Assembly: GCF_009720385.1 (NCBI RefSeq)
Contig: NZ_ML769310.1
Coordinates: 1 to 64,000, forward strand
Length of the DNA stretch: 64,000 nucleotides
Direction of reading: 5' to 3'
From: Catellatospora vulcania
GTDB lineage: Bacteria; Actinomycetota; Actinomycetes; Mycobacteriales; Micromonosporaceae
Made by a program: the position numbers and the translations under genes. Of this stretch, positions 56,868-64,000 are shown one piece after another. How positions within the stretch are numbered: position 1 is the first letter of the stretch; every line of letters starts with the position of its first letter. Under the pieces are notes generated by a model. That model saw only the letters and a list, made by a program, of their open reading frames with translations. It was not told the DNA's origin and did not search any database.

Positions 56868-57095
56868 TTATTCGGCTGCGTAGGGCCGGACGAGGTCGGG
56901 CTGTTCCGTCCACCAGTCGGCGTAATGCGCGATCAGATGGGCACCGCGCATTCGCAGGTCGCACGGGTGGACACGTCCGCACTGCCGACAGCAGCCGGTC
57001 GCCTCCCGGCGATGCAGGGTCAGCAAGTGTGTTCCGTAGGCCGCCTGCGCATCGGCGTACAGTGCGAACTCCCGTTCCGGGATCGCCTTGCTCAT
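56868..57095 (-). CDS. Small Cys-rich protein (75 aa)
   Basis: A 75-aa protein with a helical N-terminus (PEREFALYADAQAAYGTHL), a central Cys cluster (ATGCCRQCGRVHPCDLR) and a helical end (HLIAHYADWWTEQPDLV). The cluster resembles a small zinc site. A good RBS (GAGGTGA) precedes the ATG. It is divergent from the TPR regulator, which it may partner. Family name unknown. Confidence 0.75.
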   Translation of the reverse strand: MSKAIPEREFALYADAQAAYGTHLLTLHRREATGCCRQCGRVHPCDLRMRGAHLIAHYADWWTEQPDLVRPYAAE

Positions 57096-57290
57096 TCGGT
57101 CACCTCGACTCCGCCGTCATGTGCCAATGACACGCGTCCGGGTCCGCCCACGCCAGAGGTCGCCCCATGCGCGTACCGCTCGACGAAGGTGCCCTCTTGC
57201 GCAGGCTTGCGCGCGGCGATTCCGTGCCCGAGGAAGGCATAACATCGGTGCTGATGGTTACGTACTTCGACTTCGTAGGGGAGTCGGACG

Positions 57291-58652
57291 TTGTCCAAGC
57301 CGATCACCAACCATGAGCTGGACGTGCTGCTCGTTGACGCGGGATACGACCGCGCGCACGCCGCGTTCGCTCGTCAGGTCAACGCCCTTGGCCGCGACCG
57401 GCTCGGCTTGGACCTGCGCTACGACGGCGCTTCTGTCTACTGGTGGCTGAGAGGCCGCAACCCTGACCCGCAGGTACTGCCGCTGATCGCCGCCGTGCTG
57501 ACCCGTCGGACCGGTCGCCGGGTCGATGCGCTCGACCTCGGCTTTGCCGGACCGGATGCACCGCTGGGCGTCGGTTACCCGGACGGCGTGGCCGAGGCGG
57601 TGGACGTCGCCACCCGGCTGTGGCGGTACACGGTGGTGAGGCGGTCGCTCGCACTGGCCATGTCGGTGACCGACGAGGCGTCCACCCGAGCCGGGTGGCG
57701 GTGGCTGTTCGACCCGGACGACAGGACGGTCGAGCGCAGTGGGGACGGACGGGTGACTGCCGCCGACATCGAGGTGCTGCGGACGATCCAGCGGCAGTTC
57801 TTCGACCTCGACCGGCGACACGGCGGCGGTTACGCACGTAGCTTCGTCGCCGAGTTCCTGCATCGGGAGGTCGCTCCTCTGCTGAACGGGAGCTATACCG
57901 ATGCGGTCGGGCGCGAACTCTTCGCAGCGGCAGCCGAACTGACCGCACAGCTCGGCTTCATGGCATACGACGGCGGTGCGATGGGACTCGCTCAGCGTGC
58001 CTACGTGCAGGCGTTGCGGCTGTCGAAGGCGTCGGGAGATCGTGCGTTCGGTGCACATGTGCTCGCGAACATGTCGACCCAGGCGTTGTTCATGGGCAGG
58101 GCCGGGGAGGCGGTTCAGCTGAGCTCCGCAGCGATCGAGGCGGCCCGCGGGTCGGCACCTGGTGTCATTGCCCGCATCCAGACTGCGGCAGCGAGTGCGA
58201 GGGCCGGTACCGGCGATCGGACCGGTGCGTACCGCGCGCTGGGCGATGCTGAAGCGGCGATGGGACGCCAGCCTGACGGCGGGCCATCGTGGGCCACCTA
58301 CTTCAGCGCGGCGCACCACGCCGGAACTGCCGTCCGCTGCTTCCGTGACCTGGGGCAACCGGCGCGGGCGCTGGGATATGCCGACGCCGCGCTGGTCATC
58401 AGCGCGGGAGGCGTCCGGACCGAGGCACTCCATACGGCCCTGCTGGCCACGGTTCACGCGGAGAACGGCGACCTCGAACAGGCGACGGCGTTCGGCCGGA
58501 CAGCCGTGCACCTGGCAGAGCGCGTTCGCTCGAACCGTGTCGAGGACCGTATCCGGACATTGCTCGCGGCACTGGCACGTCACCGTGGCGACTCCCGAGC
58601 CGATGAGGTGATCGTCCACGGTCAGGCGATGCTCACTGCGGGCGTACCCTGA
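57291..58652 (+). CDS. HTH/TPR transcriptional regulator
   Basis: A 453-aa protein. The first 80 aa (LGLDLRYDGASVYWWLRGRN, then a short helix pair) look like an XRE-type DNA-binding domain; the remainder is all-helical with TPR-like repeats (YDGGAMGLAQRAYVQALRLS, TALLATVHAENGDLEQATAF). The TTG start has GGGGAG at good spacing. Four bases separate it from the Nudix gene, and a small Cys-rich gene lies divergently. GC content is lower than its neighbours. It probably senses a peptide or small signal through the TPR part. Confidence 0.85.
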   Translation: MSKPITNHELDVLLVDAGYDRAHAAFARQVNALGRDRLGLDLRYDGASVYWWLRGRNPDPQVLPLIAAVLTRRTGRRVDALDLGFAGPDAPLGVGYPDGVAEAVDVATRLWRYTVVRRSLALAMSVTDEASTRAGWRWLFDPDDRTVERSGDGRVTAADIEVLRTIQRQFFDLDRRHGGGYARSFVAEFLHREVAPLLNGSYTDAVGRELFAAAAELTAQLGFMAYDGGAMGLAQRAYVQALRLSKASGDRAFGAHVLANMSTQALFMGRAGEAVQLSSAAIEAARGSAPGVIARIQTAAASARAGTGDRTGAYRALGDAEAAMGRQPDGGPSWATYFSAAHHAGTAVRCFRDLGQPARALGYADAALVISAGGVRTEALHTALLATVHAENGDLEQATAFGRTAVHLAERVRSNRVEDRIRTLLAALARHRGDSRADEVIVHGQAMLTAGVP

Positions 58653-58656
58653 TGCG

Positions 58657-59127
58657 GTGGCATGGGTCGAACCTGAGATCTGGTACCGGAATCTGCCGAC
58701 CTTCTATGCCGCCGCCGGTGTTCTGATCACGGATGAGCGGGATCGGCTTCTGCTCGTCAAGCCGAACTACCGCGACCACTGGGCGTTCCCAGGCGGGATG
58801 ATCGAGGAGGGCGAGCCGCCGCACGTCGCCGCCGCACGGGAACTCGCCGAGGAGACCGGGCTGAAGGTCGAGCTGGGTGAACTGCTTGTCGTCGACTGGG
58901 CGCCGCCGATGGGCCAGCGGCCGAGCGCGATCATGTATTTCCTCTTTGATGGCGGGTCCGTGAACAGCGACACCGCCTTCCGGATGGACGCTGAGGAGAT
59001 CGACCGCGTTGGGTTCTTCCCGATCGCAGAATGTGCTGCGTTGCTGCCCGACCACAGTGCACGCCGGGCGGCAGCGGCCATGGCAGCGCGCTCGTCCGGC
59101 CGCACCGCGTATCTTCCCGCCGCCTGA
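58657..59127 (+). CDS. Nudix hydrolase
   Basis: A 156-aa pyrophosphohydrolase. The Nudix box is GGMIEEGEPPHVAAARELAE followed by ETGL, matching GX5EX7REUXEEXGU with every key residue. It hydrolyses a nucleoside diphosphate linked to another moiety; the substrate is unknown. The GTG start lies 4 bp after the regulator stop, so translation is coupled. Confidence 0.93.
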   Translation: MAWVEPEIWYRNLPTFYAAAGVLITDERDRLLLVKPNYRDHWAFPGGMIEEGEPPHVAAARELAEETGLKVELGELLVVDWAPPMGQRPSAIMYFLFDGGSVNSDTAFRMDAEEIDRVGFFPIAECAALLPDHSARRAAAAMAARSSGRTAYLPAA

Positions 59128-59132
59128 CCGGG

Positions 59133-59714
59133 CTAGATCACGTCATAGCCGAGCATCAGCACGCCGGTGCTGGTCGAGGTGTGGTCGACGAGGCGGAGCC
59201 GCTGCGGGCGGGCCATCTCGCGGAACAGCCGCTTGCCGGTGCCGAGCAGCAGCGGGTGCAGGAACAGCCGGTATCCGTCGACGAGCTCGGCGGCGATCAG
59301 CTCCTGCACGAGCACACCGCTGCCCAGCACGGCGAGCACGCCGTCGCCCTGCTCCTTCAGTTCGCGCACGGCGGTCGCCAGCTCGCCGTCGAGCACCCGC
59401 GCGTTCGGCCAGTCGAGGCTGGTCAGGGTGCGCGTCGCGACATGCTTCGGGGTCGCGTTGAGGTGTGCGGCCATCGGATTCTCATCCGGCTGCGTCGGCC
59501 AGAACGCGGCCATCTTCTCGTACGTCCGCCGCCCGAACAGGTACGCCGTCGTGTCCTTGAGGCCTTCACCCGCCGCCGACGCCTGGGCGGGGTCGAAGTA
59601 CGGCGCGGACCAGCCGCCGTGCTCGAAGCCGCCGTCGCGGTCCTCGTCGGGTGACCCGAGGCCCTGCATGACCCCGTCCAGCGTCACGAACTCGATGACC
59701 ATCAGCTTGCGCAT
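59133..59714 (-). CDS. RibD-C/dihydrofolate-reductase-like protein
   Basis: A 193-aa protein. MRKLMVIEFVTLDGVMQGLG is the start of the actinomycete DHFR-like RibD_C family; the NADPH-binding region is VLGSGVLVQELIAAELVDGY with a final LMLGYDV strand. These reduce unknown small substrates and are often induced in secondary metabolism. GGAGAG lies just before the ATG at 59714. Convergent with the Nudix gene, 5 bp apart. Confidence 0.9.
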   Translation of the reverse strand: MRKLMVIEFVTLDGVMQGLGSPDEDRDGGFEHGGWSAPYFDPAQASAAGEGLKDTTAYLFGRRTYEKMAAFWPTQPDENPMAAHLNATPKHVATRTLTSLDWPNARVLDGELATAVRELKEQGDGVLAVLGSGVLVQELIAAELVDGYRLFLHPLLLGTGKRLFREMARPQRLRLVDHTSTSTGVLMLGYDVI

Positions 59715-59866
59715 GAACCTCTCCTGCCCTGCGGCGGCCGGCCCCATGCCGGCCCGTCACCCCCTATACGAACGAGCCGGCGCAGGATCGACAGCCGAAC
59801 GGAAGGTGAACGAGCAGACGGATCCGATGTCGACCGATGTGGATGGACCGCCCTATGCTCCCCGGT

Positions 59867-60277
59867 ATGAGGTCGAGAACCGCGGTTGCTGCCGTCGTCG
59901 CGGTCGTGGGAGTCGTGATCGCGGTCGGGGTCTTCCTGGCGACGCGCGACACCCCCGGCCAGGCGACACCGGAGGCGGCGGTCACCGAGTACGTGGCCGC
60001 ACTCCAGGCCGGAGACCGAGACCGGATGCGCCTGCTCGTCCATCCGCGCAGCGACGCCGCGGCCGAGATCGACAGGAGGCTGGCCGAACTCGGCGGACCT
60101 GCGCTGGCCGTCACCCAGTCGACGATCGCCGACACGGAGTCCGACGCGACCAAGGCCGCGGACCTGTCCGGGACTCTCCACGGCGCGCCGTACCACACCA
60201 CGATCTGGCTCCAGGACTGCGGCGGCCGCTGGTGCGTGACCATGGGCCCGTCCAAGGACGGCAATCCCAAACCGTGA
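59867..60277 (+). CDS. Secreted or membrane-anchored NTF2-like (DUF4878-type) protein
   Basis: About 136 aa. A basic start and one hydrophobic helix (AVAAVVAVVGVVIAVGVFLA) anchor a small domain with ATPEAAVTEYVAALQAGDRD, the start typical of DUF4878/lumazine-binding-like domains. A Cys pair (QDCGGRWC) may form a disulfide. The start is uncertain: ATG at 59867 is favoured, with ATG 59837 and 59855 possible. No clear RBS. Confidence 0.75.
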   Translation: MRSRTAVAAVVAVVGVVIAVGVFLATRDTPGQATPEAAVTEYVAALQAGDRDRMRLLVHPRSDAAAEIDRRLAELGGPALAVTQSTIADTESDATKAADLSGTLHGAPYHTTIWLQDCGGRWCVTMGPSKDGNPKP

Positions 60278-60314
60278 TCGCATGGCAGATTCCGGATCGA
60301 CGGTCGGGCTGGAT

Positions 60315-61166
60315 TCAGGCGAGATACTCCGAAGGCCACTGGGTGCCGACGACGCCGAGCAGCTTCAGCGCCTCGGCGGACGGGCTGCCTGGGGCGGCTG
60401 TGTAGACGATGAGGCGCTGCCCGTGCCCGGCGACGTCCAGCACCTCGCACTCCAGGGTCAGCTCGCCCACCACGGGGTGGCGGACCCGCTTGGTGGTGGA
60501 GCCGCGCCGCACGTAGACCCGCAGCTGTTCCCACCGCCGGACGAACTCGGGGCTGGCGGCGCGCAGCCGGGCGATCAGCCCCTGGATGCCCGGATCCTTC
60601 GGGTACTGGGCGGCTGCCGCGCGCAGCTCGGCGACGCACTCGTCGGCGAAGGCGGACGACTGCGGGTCGGCCAGCGCGATGGCGCTCAGCTCACTGCCGA
60701 ACATGTTCCACACCATGTTGCGGCGGCCGGGCGGCCAGGTCGTGGGGTCGCCGAGCAGGGCGGCGGCCATCGGGTTCCAGGCCAGGATCTCGAATTTGAC
60801 GTCGATGACGTACGCGGGCGTGTCGTCGAGCCGGTCCAGCAGGTGCAGGATGCCCGCGGGCACGTGCGGGCTCGGCCCGGTCGGCGGGGCGGGCAGCTCG
60901 CCGACCAGGTGGTACAGGTGGGCACGCTCGTCGTCGGACAGTCGCAGCGCGCGGGCCAGCGCGGACAGCACCTGCCGCGACGGGTGCGGCCCGCGTGCCT
61001 GCTCCAGCCGCGTGTAGTAGTCGACCGAGATGCCGGCCAGCCGGGCCGCCTCCTCACGGCGCAGGCCGGGGGTGCGCCGCCGGGTCCCGGTGGGCAGCCC
61101 CACGTCGCCGGGCTGCACGCGGGCGCGTCGGCTCCGCAGGAACTCGGCGAGCTGGCGGCGATCCAT
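60315..61166 (-). CDS. MmyB-family helix-turn-helix regulator
   Basis: A 283-aa regulator. The N-terminal HTH (LRREEAARLAGISVDYYTRL, residues 40-60) is followed by the MmyB-like ligand-binding domain (AYVIDVKFEILAWNPMAAAL), which is a PAS-like fold for fatty acids or other small molecules. Such genes are typically divergent from a short-chain dehydrogenase, as here, and repress it. The ATG at 61166 has no strong RBS. Confidence 0.92.
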   Translation of the reverse strand: MDRRQLAEFLRSRRARVQPGDVGLPTGTRRRTPGLRREEAARLAGISVDYYTRLEQARGPHPSRQVLSALARALRLSDDERAHLYHLVGELPAPPTGPSPHVPAGILHLLDRLDDTPAYVIDVKFEILAWNPMAAALLGDPTTWPPGRRNMVWNMFGSELSAIALADPQSSAFADECVAELRAAAAQYPKDPGIQGLIARLRAASPEFVRRWEQLRVYVRRGSTTKRVRHPVVGELTLECEVLDVAGHGQRLIVYTAAPGSPSAEALKLLGVVGTQWPSEYLA

Positions 61167-61269
61167 GCCGCCATCATGCGCCGGGCGTCCGGAACCCATC
61201 CAGGGACCGCCGATCCCTGGATACGCCGTGCTCTCCCCACGGCCTCGGGAACGCCGCAGGCTCGGCACC

Positions 61270-61998
61270 ATGAGCGAACCGAAGATCGCCCTCGTGACGG
61301 GGGCCAACAAGGGAATCGGGTACGAGATCGCCCGCGGGCTCGGCCTGGCCGGGGTGACGGTGCTGGTGGGAGCACGTGATGCGCAGCGCGGCACGGTCGC
61401 GGCCGAGAAGCTGGCCGCGGAGGGGATCACCGCGACGGTGCTGGAGCTGGACGTGACGGATCCGGTGTCGGTGTCGGCCGCCGCGGCCCGGATCGAGCTG
61501 GCGCACGGCCGGCTGGACATCCTGGTCAACAACGCGGGCATCCTGCTCGAACGCGGCCAGCGGCCGAGCACGATGCCGGTGGAGCTGCTGGCGCGGACCT
61601 TCGCCGTCAACGTGTTCGCCGTGGTGCGGGTGACCAACGCGGTGCTGCCGCTGCTGCGGCGCGCCCCGGCGGGGCGGATCGTCAACCTGTCCAGCGGGCT
61701 GGGCTCACTGGCGCTGACCAGCGACCCGGACGGCCCGTACGCGCCGTTCCCGCTGCTGGCGTACAACGCGTCGAAGAGCGCGCTGAACTCGGTCACCGTC
61801 TCCTACGCCAACGAGCTGCGGGGCACGGCGGTCAAGGTGAACGCGGCCGATCCCGGCTACTGCGCCACCGACCTCAACGGGCACGCCGGGCCGCGTACGC
61901 CGGGGCAGGGCGCGGCCGTCGCGGTGCGGCTGGCGACCCTGCCCGAGGACGGTCCGACGGCGGGTTTCTTCAGCGAGGTCGGCCCCGAACCCTGGTGA
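61270..61998 (+). CDS. Short-chain dehydrogenase/reductase
   Basis: A 242-aa classical SDR. The cofactor motif TGANKGIG is at residues 10-17, NNAG is present, and the catalytic Ser and YNASK are intact. The ending resembles carbonyl reductases. It is divergent from the MmyB regulator and probably controlled by it. The substrate is unknown. Confidence 0.93.
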   Translation: MSEPKIALVTGANKGIGYEIARGLGLAGVTVLVGARDAQRGTVAAEKLAAEGITATVLELDVTDPVSVSAAAARIELAHGRLDILVNNAGILLERGQRPSTMPVELLARTFAVNVFAVVRVTNAVLPLLRRAPAGRIVNLSSGLGSLALTSDPDGPYAPFPLLAYNASKSALNSVTVSYANELRGTAVKVNAADPGYCATDLNGHAGPRTPGQGAAVAVRLATLPEDGPTAGFFSEVGPEPW

Positions 61999-62014
61999 GC
62001 GCCCGGTCCGGCGG

Positions 62015-62488
62015 TCAGGCCGCGATCGAGAACGCGACCGGGCCGACGCGCAGGATCCCGTCGTCGAGCGGGGTGCAGCGGATGCCGCCCCGGCCGCGCA
62101 GGGCCCGCCACGCGCCGGGGGCGATGGTCACGTCCATCCAGGCGCAGGGATTGGCGGGCCGGTTGACGCGCAGGCGCACCGGCCCGTCGCCGGAGTCGAG
62201 CACCAGCACCGAGCCGACCAGGTCGTCGACGGGGATGCCGCTGGTGAGGATGTTGCGCCGGACGTGGCTCAGGTCCGCGCCGGACGGCAGCGACTCCTGC
62301 GCGATCACGGTCACGCTCGCGTCGCGGTGCGCCTGCCTGCCGAAATACCGGTCACCGACGATGCCCAGCTGCGCCCGGACCCGCACCTGCTCGACAAGCT
62401 CACCCTCCGGCGCGGGCGACGGCCCGTCGGCGGGCCGCCCCTGGAACCGGCGCACCGGCGAGGCGAGCAACTGCACGATCTCGGGCAC
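62015..62488 (-). CDS. MOSC-domain protein
   Basis: A 157-aa MOSC protein. LASPVRRFQGRPADGP lies near the start, and the conserved Cys is in NRPANPCAWMD. GTG start. It would handle a molybdenum-cofactor-related sulfur or an N-hydroxylated substrate. It differs much from the other MOSC protein at 24796, so they are not recent duplicates. Confidence 0.85.
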   Translation of the reverse strand: MPEIVQLLASPVRRFQGRPADGPSPAPEGELVEQVRVRAQLGIVGDRYFGRQAHRDASVTVIAQESLPSGADLSHVRRNILTSGIPVDDLVGSVLVLDSGDGPVRLRVNRPANPCAWMDVTIAPGAWRALRGRGGIRCTPLDDGILRVGPVAFSIAA

Positions 62489-62524
62489 GCCCTCATCCTA
62501 CGAACCCCGCGTGCGGGGCTGCGG

Positions 62525-62576
62525 TTTCGGGGAAAGCGCAGCAATCGGGCCGCCGGTTCGTGCACTTCCCCCGAAA
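62525..62576. repeat. Dispersed hairpin, family IV (copy 2)
   Basis: TTTCGGGGAAAGCGCA (62525-62540) and TGCACTTCCCCCGAAA (62561-62576) pair imperfectly. The sequence GCGG...AATCG between the arms and the GTGC after the right arm are shared with copy 1. It lies upstream of the PLP enzyme and of the divergent MOSC gene. Confidence 0.75.
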
Positions 62577-62631
62577 GTGCAGGGCCATCCGGATCATGAC
62601 GCGGGCGGGTGGGGAAGTTAGGGTGGCGGCC

Positions 62632-63843
62632 ATGGCGTTCGACATCGCGCGGGCTCGCGCTGCATACCCGGCGTTGGGTGAGGGTTTTCGGCACTTCGAC
62701 GCGGCGGCGGGGTCGCTGGTCGCGGAGCCGGTGGCGCGGGCGGTCGACGCGGTGTACCGCGGTGCGGTCGCCAACCGCAGCGAGGCGTTCGCGCCCGGTC
62801 GGCGCGCGATCGGCATCGTCGCCGACGCCCGGCGCGCGGTCGCCGACCTGCTCGGCGCGGACCCGGCCGGGGTGGTGTTCGGCAACAGCGCGACGTCGCT
62901 GGTGTACCTGGTCGCGCGCACGCTCGGGCAGTCGTGGGGCCCGGACGACGAGGTGGTCGTGTCGCGGCTGGACCACGACGCCAACGTGCGGCCGTGGGTG
63001 CAGGTCGCCGAGGAGCGCGGCGCGACGGTCGTCTGGGCCGAGTTCGACCCGGCCACCGGGCAGCTGCCGACCCTCCAGTACCGGGATCTGATCACCGACC
63101 GGACCCGGCTGGTCGCGGTGACCGCGGCCAGCAACGCGATCGGCACCCGGCCCGACGTGGCGGCCATCGCCGCGCTCGCGCACGCCGCCGGGGCTCTGGT
63201 GTTCGTCGACGGCGTGCACGCGACGCCGCACCAGCCGACCGACGTCGTCGCGCTGGGCGCGGACTTCTACGTGACCAGCGCGTACAAGTGGTCCGGGCCG
63301 CACCTGGCCGCCTGCGTCGCGGACCCGGAGACGTGGGCGTGGATGTTCCCGCCGAAGCTGCGCCCGTCCAGTGACGCGGTGCCGGAGCGGTTCGAGTTCG
63401 GCACGCCGAGCTTCGCCTCGCTGGCCGGGGTCACCGCCGCCGTGGACCACCTGGCCGACCTGGACGCGGCCGCGACCGGCACCCGGCGCGAGCGCCTGCT
63501 GACGTCCCTGGCCGCGGTACGCGACTACGAGGCGGACCTGTTCGCCCGGCTCGTCGACGGGCTCGCCGCGATCGACGGGGTGCGGCTGTGCCCGGCCCCG
63601 GCCGACCGCTGCCCGACCGTGTCGTTCCGGATCGGCGGGCAGCCCCCGGCCGAGACCTCAAAGCTGCTCGGCGACGCCGGGGTCTGCGCGTTCGCCGGTG
63701 ACTACTACGCGTGGGAGTACTTCACCGCGACGGGCCTGCGCGAGACGGGCGGCGCGGTGCGGGCGGGCATCTACCACTACACGACGACCGAGGACGTGGA
63801 CGTGCTGCTGGACGCGGTGCGCGCGCTGGCGAAGCAGGTCTAG
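62632..63843 (+). CDS. Cysteine-desulfurase-like aminotransferase class V protein
   Basis: A 403-aa PLP enzyme. The Lys that binds PLP is in TSAYKWSGPHLAA, VFVDGVHATPHQPTDVVALG supplies the Asp and His that hold the ring, and VVVSRLDHDANVRPW is typical of the NifS/SufS-like subgroup. There is no isc or suf gene nearby, and the active-site Cys of true desulfurases is not evident, so the activity may be a different lyase. ATG at 62632; GTG at 62623 is possible. Confidence 0.9.
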   Translation: MAFDIARARAAYPALGEGFRHFDAAAGSLVAEPVARAVDAVYRGAVANRSEAFAPGRRAIGIVADARRAVADLLGADPAGVVFGNSATSLVYLVARTLGQSWGPDDEVVVSRLDHDANVRPWVQVAEERGATVVWAEFDPATGQLPTLQYRDLITDRTRLVAVTAASNAIGTRPDVAAIAALAHAAGALVFVDGVHATPHQPTDVVALGADFYVTSAYKWSGPHLAACVADPETWAWMFPPKLRPSSDAVPERFEFGTPSFASLAGVTAAVDHLADLDAAATGTRRERLLTSLAAVRDYEADLFARLVDGLAAIDGVRLCPAPADRCPTVSFRIGGQPPAETSKLLGDAGVCAFAGDYYAWEYFTATGLRETGGAVRAGIYHYTTTEDVDVLLDAVRALAKQV

Positions 63844-63856
63844 GCGGGCGGCAGGT

Positions 63857-64000
63857 TCAGGCGGGCGCCCCGGCGTCGTGCCGGGCGCGGGCGCGGTGGA
63901 TGTCGTGCCGGTGCGCGTGCGCCCACTCGCCGACGGCGACGACGAGCGGCAGCAGTGAACGCCCCAGCTCGCTGAGCGTGTACTCGGCGCGCGCTCCGGC
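63857..64000 (-). CDS. HxlR-family transcriptional regulator (3' end)
   Basis: The last 47 codons of a minus-strand gene cut by the right window edge. The readable part, AEYTLSELGRSLLPLVVAVG, is the C-terminal wing and helix of HxlR winged-helix regulators, followed by a His/Arg-rich tail. Its start and targets lie outside the window. Confidence 0.85.
   Translation of the reverse strand, partial: AGARAEYTLSELGRSLLPLVVAVGEWAHAHRHDIHRARARHDAGAPA

Overview
The window is very GC-rich chromosomal DNA from a Gram-positive actinomycete. Codons end almost always in G or C, GTG and TTG starts are common, many start and stop codons overlap (ATGA, GTGA), and there are several lipoproteins, TetR/MarR/MmyB-type regulators, a CBM2-GH48 cellulase and MOSC and DUF-type proteins typical of the group. 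Gene content and dispersed hairpins suggest Micromonosporaceae, but that is inference, not something the sequence proves. I found no rRNA, tRNA, CRISPR array, transposase or phage gene. The gene order looks like an ordinary chromosome arm with many short transcription units.

Layout. 1-2.6 kb: end of a sugar ABC-transporter operon (two permeases and a GH1 beta-glucosidase, like the actinomycete cellobiose operon). 2.7-8.5 kb: WD40 lipoprotein, a MarR-MFS efflux unit, a small membrane-anchored protein and a secreted metalloprotease. 8.8-10.5 kb: divergent TetR / NmrA-like reductase with a double operator. 10.5-14.7 kb: metH behind a well-supported S-adenosylhomocysteine riboswitch. 14.9-21.8 kb: a lipoprotein coupled to a divergent FtsH-like protease, and a UvrA-like ABC protein divergent from a TetR gene. 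21.8-30 kb: lone hypF, HAD, MOSC, hypothetical proteins, PRC-barrel, SRPBCC, GlsB-like protein, hydrolase. 30-38 kb: MarR operon, a photolyase divergent from a B12-binding MerR regulator, then an N-acyltransferase / N-acylamino-acid racemase / D-aminoacylase cassette. 38-49 kb: GH48 cellulase, GH36 and GH13 enzymes, hemerythrin, GNAT and DUF72 genes. 49-56.5 kb: site-2 protease, CapA-like protein and a tightly coupled four-gene operon (aldo-keto reductase, nucleotidyltransferase, beta-propeller lipoprotein, second nucleotidyltransferase). 56.8-64 kb: small Cys-rich protein, TPR regulator, Nudix enzyme, RibD-like reductase, MmyB/SDR pair, MOSC protein, PLP enzyme and the end of an HxlR regulator.

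Themes. Sugar-polymer use recurs: GH48 releases cellobiose, the ABC permeases would import it and GH1 would hydrolyse it, while GH36 and GH13 handle alpha-linked sugars. The intergenic DNA is the other striking part: at least four families of imperfect inverted repeats (called I-IV here) recur between unrelated genes, alongside ordinary GC-rich terminators and two tandem-repeat tracts. The strongest candidates for new biology are the coupled nucleotidyltransferase operon at 52.5-56.5 kb, the altered B12 photoreceptor beside the photolyase, the D-amino-acid cassette, and the dispersed hairpin families.
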